DNA of 11,997 nucleotides from JASJBU01 sp965372385. GTDB taxonomy: Bacteria; Pseudomonadota; Gammaproteobacteria; Chromatiales; Chromatiaceae. Position 1 is the stretch's first letter. Every line of letters begins with the position of its first letter. The position numbers and the translations under genes were made by a program. Where the stretch lies: positions 1 to 11,997 of the forward strand of contig CBDVCD010000082.1 in assembly GCA_965372385.1 (NCBI GenBank), read 5' to 3'. Shown here piece by piece: positions 8,027 to 11,997 of this stretch. Under the pieces are notes generated by a model. That model did no database searches. It was not told the origin of the DNA and saw only the letters and a list, made by a program, of their open reading frames with translations.

Positions 8027-8758
8027 ATGCCAGCCCGATCTGGTGCACAGGCCACACGCGCTTCTAACAAAGAAGCGAAGGGTTCAACAACCGGCCCCAA
8101 GTCCGGTAAGGACTCCGCGCGCAAAGGTCGCTCCTGCGCTCCCCGCGCCCGCGACACTAGTGCATCCATGCACGTCGCGACCTATGCCCATCAGACACTG
8201 GGGTTTGGCGTACCTGCAACCAGCGACCCTCACCACTTCAAGGTCGTCATTCCGAAGGCCAACAGTGGCCGGGTCCAGATCAGCGAATACCTGGGGCTTC
8301 AGGCCTCCAGCGACGAGTTTGCCGTGATCGACCGCGTGGCGCTGGAGCGGCCACGCTGGACCGCCATTCGCAGCGAGGTGCAACGCGCCTTCAACGCCCG
8401 CCTGAAGGCCCACGATCTGAAAAGTGCTGCCTGGAAGGTTGGCGAGAACCCTGTTGACCGACTGCTAGGCAAAGAACTGTGCGTGTTGGCCTGGGCGGTT
8501 GAAGGCATGGAGATGGAAAAGATCCCGGTGGCGGTGCGCAACTGGCTGGCGCTACGCCCGGAAGAGCGCTGGTGGCTGTTTGGCATGACCGCCATGAGCA
8601 CCGGCGGCATCAACGATGGCAACAAAGGCTGGCGGCTGGCGCTTCTCCACGCTCTGGGCGATGTGGCGCAGAGCGATCTGCTGCAACCTCGGGGACGCAG
8701 AGAAACGGCGAAGCCCACCGACCGGCCCACCCTGGACCTATTTGATAAAATTGACTGA
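8027..8758 (+). CDS. DUF3780-family anti-phage-associated protein
   Basis: This 243-residue protein matches the DUF3780 family by its core (about residue 55 onward: LGFGVP, HHFKVVIPK, GRVQISEYLG, and a late RPEERWWLFGMTA) and by its position between DUF499 and DUF1156 genes. Its biochemical role is unknown; it is a cytosolic accessory component. ATG 8027 is chosen over a longer frame from 7925 because AGGAGG sits at 8012-8017, nine bases ahead, and because the longer form would run back into the ATPase gene. Residues 1-52 are low-complexity and rich in Ser, Ala, Lys and Arg. Residues 34-49 are encoded by copy A of the 48-bp repeat, and even include a Met at 48. The N-terminal tail is therefore probably a recent, disordered extension. 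The gene starts four bases after the ATPase stop, so coupling is likely. Confidence 0.85.
   Translation: MPARSGAQATRASNKEAKGSTTGPKSGKDSARKGRSCAPRARDTSASMHVATYAHQTLGFGVPATSDPHHFKVVIPKANSGRVQISEYLGLQASSDEFAVIDRVALERPRWTAIRSEVQRAFNARLKAHDLKSAAWKVGENPVDRLLGKELCVLAWAVEGMEMEKIPVAVRNWLALRPEERWWLFGMTAMSTGGINDGNKGWRLALLHALGDVAQSDLLQPRGRRETAKPTDRPTLDLFDKID
8126..8173 (+). repeat. 48-bp intragenic repeat, copy A
   Basis: This segment is 46/48 identical to the reverse complement of 9761-9808. It contains a perfect 29-base identical run and the inner palindromes CACTAGTG (8154-8161) and GTGCAT-CC-ATGCAC. GCGAC (8151-8155) and GTCGC (8174-8178) frame the inner part, so the right half could fold. It is read in frame in the DUF3780 gene and contributes 16 residues. 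Identity fades on both sides. No transposase is associated. Confidence 0.9.
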
Positions 8759-8784
8759 TCCAGAATTAAACTAAGGAGTACGCA

Positions 8785-8994
8785 ATGAAACAGACCGTAG
8801 AAGCGATCATCGATGAACAGGGGCATGTCCGTCTGGTGGAGCCGGTCAAGATCAAGGGCATACACCGCGCCCTGGTCACCGTACTCGACGAGCCGCCCGA
8901 GGAGATTGGCGAAACCACGCAACTGGCCGAAAAGAGCCTGGCCGAGGACTGGCTGAAAGCCGAGGAGGACGAAGCATGGGCACACCTGCAATAG
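8785..8994 (+). CDS. antitoxin of a MazEF/PemIK-like toxin-antitoxin pair
   Basis: The 69-residue protein has the shape of a small type II antitoxin. An N-terminal strand-rich part (QTVEAIIDEQGHVRLVEPVKI, about residues 3-23) resembles the swapped-hairpin start of AbrB/DUF2281-like antitoxins. It is followed by a strongly acidic helical tail (PPEEIGETTQLAEK to the end) that would wrap the toxin. A good ribosome-binding site, AAGGAG at 8773-8778, precedes the ATG by six bases. The toxin gene begins inside its 3' end, with a 19-base overlap, the usual arrangement for co-translated pairs. It is 26 bases after the DUF3780 stop, so it is transcribed with the defence operon unless it has its own promoter, which I could not see. 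Family assignment rests on pattern and context, not on a strict motif. Confidence 0.82.
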   Translation: MKQTVEAIIDEQGHVRLVEPVKIKGIHRALVTVLDEPPEEIGETTQLAEKSLAEDWLKAEEDEAWAHLQ

Positions 8995-9332
8995 GCGCGG
9001 TGGTATTGATCACCTTTCCTTTCTCAGACCTGTCGGCCTCAAAATTGAGGCCGGCGCTGATTCTGGCCTCCGCTGGACGGGACGACTGGATCTGCCTGCA
9101 AATCACCAGCAAGCCCTATGCCGATGTCAACCCGATTGAGTTGATGGATGCGGACTTCGCCCAAGGCTCGCTGCAACGAACCAGTTACCTGCGCCCCGGC
9201 AAACTGTTCACCGCCCACCACAGCCTGTTCCAACGCACGGCAGGGCAGATCAGCGCCAACAAACTGGAACAGACGCGCAATGCGGTCATTGAAATCATCC
9301 GCTCGGGAGCGGCAGCAGGGCCTTCGGTATGA
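8976..9332 (+). CDS. MazF/PemK-family toxin (endoribonuclease)
   Basis: The 118-residue protein shows the MazF/PemK layout: GAVVLITFPFSD (residues 7-18), then KLRPALILAS (23-32) with the conserved Arg25-Pro26, and QITS (42-45) where the family has its Thr/Ser active-site strand. LRPGKLFT (about 72-79) is the next conserved beta element. Family members cut mRNA at short sequences and are neutralised by the cognate antitoxin. GAGGAGG at 8962-8968 lies within the antitoxin gene ahead of the ATG at 8976. The stop codon overlaps the ATG of the DUF1156 methyltransferase by four bases, so methyltransferase translation is coupled to toxin translation. The length is typical and all visible motifs are intact. 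Cleavage specificity and activity cannot be judged from sequence. Confidence 0.88.
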   Translation: MGTPAIGAVVLITFPFSDLSASKLRPALILASAGRDDWICLQITSKPYADVNPIELMDADFAQGSLQRTSYLRPGKLFTAHHSLFQRTAGQISANKLEQTRNAVIEIIRSGAAAGPSV

Positions 9333-11997
9333 CCCAGGGACTCGCCCCCCTGTCACTGCAAGATGTACCCGCGCTGATTGAAGGGGTCTTCCCTGCGCAG
9401 AAGGTCTCCTTTGAAGCGCAGCGGGAACGTAAGGCCGGTGCGGGCCAGACCCTGACTGCTTTGGGTTCCTACTGGAAGGGGCGTAAGCCGTTGATCCTGG
9501 TGCGTGCCATTGTGCTGGGTAGCCTGCTCCCGCAGACCGATAATGCCGAGGCGGACCTTGAAATCTTCGAGAAGCTGATGGCCTTCGACGACGAGGGCCT
9601 GGCGCGTCGTGCCCTGATTCAGAAGGCGCTCAAGCCCAAGGATATCGCCGCCCGTATCGAGCTGAACGACCCCTGGACCTGGTTCAACCACAACATCAAG
9701 CGCGACGGCGATCTCTTCGAGGATGTGTCTCATTGGACCTTCCCGCTCGACTGCGACGATGTGCATGGATGCACTAGTGTCGCGGGCGCAGGGTGCGCAG
9801 GAGCGACCGAAGAAGGGATCAAGTTACGCTGGCGACGCGATGCCACGGAAGAGGACAAGCTCAAGCTCTACCACAAGGCGCTTGCCACCTTCGCCAGCTA
9901 CGAGGAGAAGGCCGTGCTGTGCAAACGCCCCGAGGAGGTCGATCAGGCGTGGCTCTTTGCGCCCGTCTGGCCCATCGTCAACCGCCACTATGGGCATTTA
10001 GGCATAGAGGCCTATTCCCACCAGCAGTTGATCGAACAACTGGGCATTCTGCGCTATGGCCACCGCCCCCGCGTGGGCGACACCTTCTGCGGCGGCGGCT
10101 CCATTCCCTTCGAGGCGGCGCGCCTGGGCTGTGATGTTTATGCATCCGACTTGAACCCAATCGCCTGCATGCTCACCTGGGGGGCGCTCAATATCATCGG
10201 CGCCTCACCGGAACGCCGCGCCGAGATCGAACAGGCTCAACGCGAGGTGGGCGATGCGGTGGACAAAGAGATCACCGCGTTAGGGATAGAGCACGATGAG
10301 CAGGGCAACCGCGCCAAGGCCTACCTTTACTGCTTGGAGACTCGTTGCCCTGAGACAGGATGGATGGTACCCATGTCTACAAGTTGGGTTATTTCTCCAA
10401 GGCAGATGTCGATTGCCAGATTGAACCCCGACATTGAAAACAAACGCTTCAATATTGAAATAGTGAGTGGTGTTTCCAAAGAAGAGGTGGAGACCGCTTC
10501 AAAGGGTACGGTGCAGGATGGCGCCTTGGTCTATGAGCTGGATGGTAAGACTTGGCGCACCCCCATCAAGACCCTGCGTGGTGACTATCGGGACGCCGAG
10601 GGCAACACCGGCAATCGCCTCCGTCGCTGGGAGAAGCAGGACTTCAAGCCCAGGCCGGACGACATCTTTCAGGAACGACTCTACGCGATCCAATGGATCA
10701 CCAGGGAAACCCTGGACAAGCCCAGGCAAGAGACCTTCTTCACCTCAGTCACCGAAGCGGACCTGGAACGGGAACGGAAGGTGGAACGGATCGTGGCAGA
10801 TAACCTCGACCGCTGGCAAGAAGAGGGGCTGGTGCCGGATATGGAGATCGAGCCGGGTGACAAAACGGATGAACCGATTCGCACGCGCGGCTGGACCTAT
10901 TGGCATCATCTGTTTACCCCAAGGGATCTATTGACGCTTTCCTTGTTGCAACGCGCTATTAAATCTCCAGAGTTAGCGCCAGAGTTTTGTGGAACACTCG
11001 ATTTTTGCTCGAAACTATCGCGTTGGATCGTTCGGTTCTCTTCGGGCGGCGGCAGTGACTTTACGTCCAACGTTTTCTCTAACCAAGCACTAAACACCTT
11101 GTACAACTGGGCCAATAGGTCATTCTTCGATCACAATTTCATTCAGAACTATCAAAACTCACCAATCTCCACGAAGAACTATATTGCGTCATGCACAAGT
11201 GATGAAATAAGCCAAGAACAGGATATTTTTATAACCGACCCCCCCTACGCCGACGCTGTCCACTACCACGAAATCACCGAATTCTTCATTGCCTGGCTGC
11301 GCAAGAACCCACCCGCCCCCTTCGACCAATGGACCTGGGACTCCCGCCGCGCCCTGGCGATCAAAGGCTCCGGCGACGCATTCCGTCGCGGCATGGTGGA
11401 CGCCTACCGAGCCATGACCGAACACATGCCCGACAACGGCATGCAGTGCGTGATGTTCACCCACCAGGACACGGGCGTCTGGTCCGACATGGTGGGCATC
11501 TTCTGGGCAGCAGGCCTCCAGGTCGTTGCTGCCTGGTATATCGCCACAGAAACGACCTCTGAGCTGAAGAAGGGCGGCTATGTACAGGGCACCGTTATCC
11601 TGATGCTACGCAAGCGTCCCGCCGGTGATCGGGCTGGCTTCAAGCAACGCATCCTGCCCGCGGTGCGCAGCGAGGTAAAACGCCAGATCGAGACCATGAT
11701 GCACCTCAACGATGAGGTGAAGGAGAAGATGGGTGAGCCCGTCTTCAATGACTCCGATCTGCAGATGGCAGGTTATGCCGCTGCGCTCAAGGTCCTGACG
11801 GCCTATACCCGAATCGGCGACGAAGATGTCACCAGCTTCGCCCTGCGTCCACGCAAGAAGGGCGAAACCACAGTGGTGGATGAGATCGTGCAACAGGCCG
11901 CAGAGGCCGCCAACAGCCTGCTGATTCCCGAAGGGCTGGGTGCCGAGACCTGGACCAGGATCAACGGCATCCAACGCTTCTACCTGCGCATGATGGA
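9329..11997 (+). CDS. DUF1156 adenine-specific DNA methyltransferase, 3' partial
   Basis: At least 889 residues are encoded, with the frame open to the window end. The N-terminal DUF1156 domain is clear (VSFEAQRERKAGAGQTL, then WKGRKPLILVRA, about residues 26-65). The SAM-binding motif is DTFCGGGSIPFEAARLG (251-267), followed by YASDLNPIA. A degenerate zinc-ribbon pair is C335/C340. The catalytic DPPY is 637-640, so motif I precedes motif IV, with a roughly 380-residue region between that could read DNA. It should N6-methylate adenine, probably marking self DNA. The family (COG1743) includes, as I recall, the PglXI methylase of type 3 BREX. The start overlaps the toxin stop (ATGA) with only a weak AGGG at 9317-9320. 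Residues 145-160 come from repeat copy B. Two low-GC patches (10381-10490 and 10921-11220) suggest a mosaic gene. The C terminus is not seen. Confidence 0.9.
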   Translation, partial: MTQGLAPLSLQDVPALIEGVFPAQKVSFEAQRERKAGAGQTLTALGSYWKGRKPLILVRAIVLGSLLPQTDNAEADLEIFEKLMAFDDEGLARRALIQKALKPKDIAARIELNDPWTWFNHNIKRDGDLFEDVSHWTFPLDCDDVHGCTSVAGAGCAGATEEGIKLRWRRDATEEDKLKLYHKALATFASYEEKAVLCKRPEEVDQAWLFAPVWPIVNRHYGHLGIEAYSHQQLIEQLGILRYGHRPRVGDTFCGGGSIPFEAARLGCDVYASDLNPIACMLTWGALNIIGASPERRAEIEQAQREVGDAVDKEITALGIEHDEQGNRAKAYLYCLETRCPETGWMVPMSTSWVISPRQMSIARLNPDIENKRFNIEIVSGVSKEEVETASKGTVQDGALVYELDGKTWRTPIKTLRGDYRDAEGNTGNRLRRWEKQDFKPRPDDIFQERLYAIQWITRETLDKPRQETFFTSVTEADLERERKVERIVADNLDRWQEEGLVPDMEIEPGDKTDEPIRTRGWTYWHHLFTPRDLLTLSLLQRAIKSPELAPEFCGTLDFCSKLSRWIVRFSSGGGSDFTSNVFSNQALNTLYNWANRSFFDHNFIQNYQNSPISTKNYIASCTSDEISQEQDIFITDPPYADAVHYHEITEFFIAWLRKNPPAPFDQWTWDSRRALAIKGSGDAFRRGMVDAYRAMTEHMPDNGMQCVMFTHQDTGVWSDMVGIFWAAGLQVVAAWYIATETTSELKKGGYVQGTVILMLRKRPAGDRAGFKQRILPAVRSEVKRQIETMMHLNDEVKEKMGEPVFNDSDLQMAGYAAALKVLTAYTRIGDEDVTSFALRPRKKGETTVVDEIVQQAAEAANSLLIPEGLGAETWTRINGIQRFYLRMM
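9761..9808 (-). repeat. 48-bp intragenic repeat, copy B (inverted relative to A)
   Basis: The reverse complement of this segment matches 8126-8173 at 46 of 48 positions. It is read in frame by the DUF1156 gene and adds VHGCTSVAGAGCAGAT (residues 145-160), a Gly/Ala/Cys-rich stretch unlike the charged sequence on either side. GCGAC (9753-9757) and GTCGC (9779-9783) frame the inner palindromes. Four of the six reading frames through the unit are free of stops, which makes it tolerable inside genes. Confidence 0.9.
10381..10490 (+). other. low-GC patch within the methyltransferase gene
   Basis: By hand count the bases from 10381 to 10500 are about 43% G+C, against about 60% in the line at 10261. 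Protein similarity to the family appears to continue through it, just after the zinc-ribbon-like cysteines. It may be a recombined segment. Confidence 0.5.
10921..11220 (+). other. low-GC patch upstream of the DPPY motif
   Basis: Hand count gives about 44% G+C over 10921-11220, falling to about 38% in 11101-11160, then 60-72% in 11281-11400. The patch codes for residues about 532-631 and ends just before the catalytic DPPY (637-640). The protein here is rich in Asn, Ser and Phe. This is where a DNA-recognition segment could be exchanged. Confidence 0.55.

Noticed and set aside
8168..8170. ATG inside repeat copy A as the real DUF3780 start
   Set aside because: It would neatly skip the low-complexity tail, but no ribosome-binding sequence precedes it, whereas 8027 has an excellent one.
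9353..9766. 137-codon minus-strand open frame
   Set aside because: It is antisense to the DUF1156 domain of the methyltransferase, which has clear family motifs in the plus frame. High GC explains the open frame.
8126..9808. Repeat pair as a CRISPR array or transposon ends
   Set aside because: There are only two copies, 1.6 kb apart and inside genes, with no spacers, no transposase and no target-site duplication that I can see.

Overview
The window looks like a chromosomal segment of a gammaproteobacterium. The housekeeping genes are about 60% GC where I hand-counted, TrmO is of the gammaproteobacterial type, and genes are packed with ATGA/TGATG overlaps. The genus cannot be fixed from sequence alone; a sulfur-oxidising or Chromatiales-like host would fit but is only a guess. 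No rRNA, tRNA, CRISPR array, integrase or insertion sequence was found.

Left part (67-2931, minus strand): a four-gene, translationally coupled housekeeping operon, read right to left. It encodes a family 2 glycosyltransferase, a nucleoside phosphorylase/nucleosidase-like protein, a short-chain dehydrogenase/reductase and the tRNA-m6t6A37 methyltransferase TrmO. Every junction is a 1- or 4-base overlap.

Boundary (about 2932-4700): immediately upstream of the glycosyltransferase, composition drops to about 46% GC. A plus-strand ORF here (3103-4578) is the C-terminal part of a GTPase-like protein. It keeps G3- and G4-like motifs but has no P-loop, no convincing start, and a likely frameshift at its 5' end. 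It looks like a broken arrival at the edge of an accessory island.

Right part (4700 to the window end, plus strand): a compact operon. In order it encodes a ribbon-helix-helix regulator, a 1041-residue DUF499 AAA+-type ATPase, a DUF3780 protein, an antitoxin, a MazF/PemK-like toxin, and a DUF1156 adenine-specific DNA methyltransferase that runs off the window. DUF499, DUF3780 and DUF1156 together form a known anti-phage-associated cassette (recalled from public family naming). Here a toxin-antitoxin pair has been placed between DUF3780 and DUF1156, with the toxin stop overlapping the methyltransferase start. The ATPase and DUF3780 are presumed to act with the methylase in a modification-based defence. 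The helicase/nuclease effectors expected in such a cassette would lie downstream, outside the window.

The most unusual signal is a 48-bp repeat present twice in inverted orientation, 46/48 identical. One copy lies inside the DUF3780 gene (8126-8173) and the other inside the DUF1156 gene (9761-9808). Both are read through in frame, each adding 16 residues. The methyltransferase gene also carries two low-GC patches in its central part, suggesting mosaic evolution of its recognition region.
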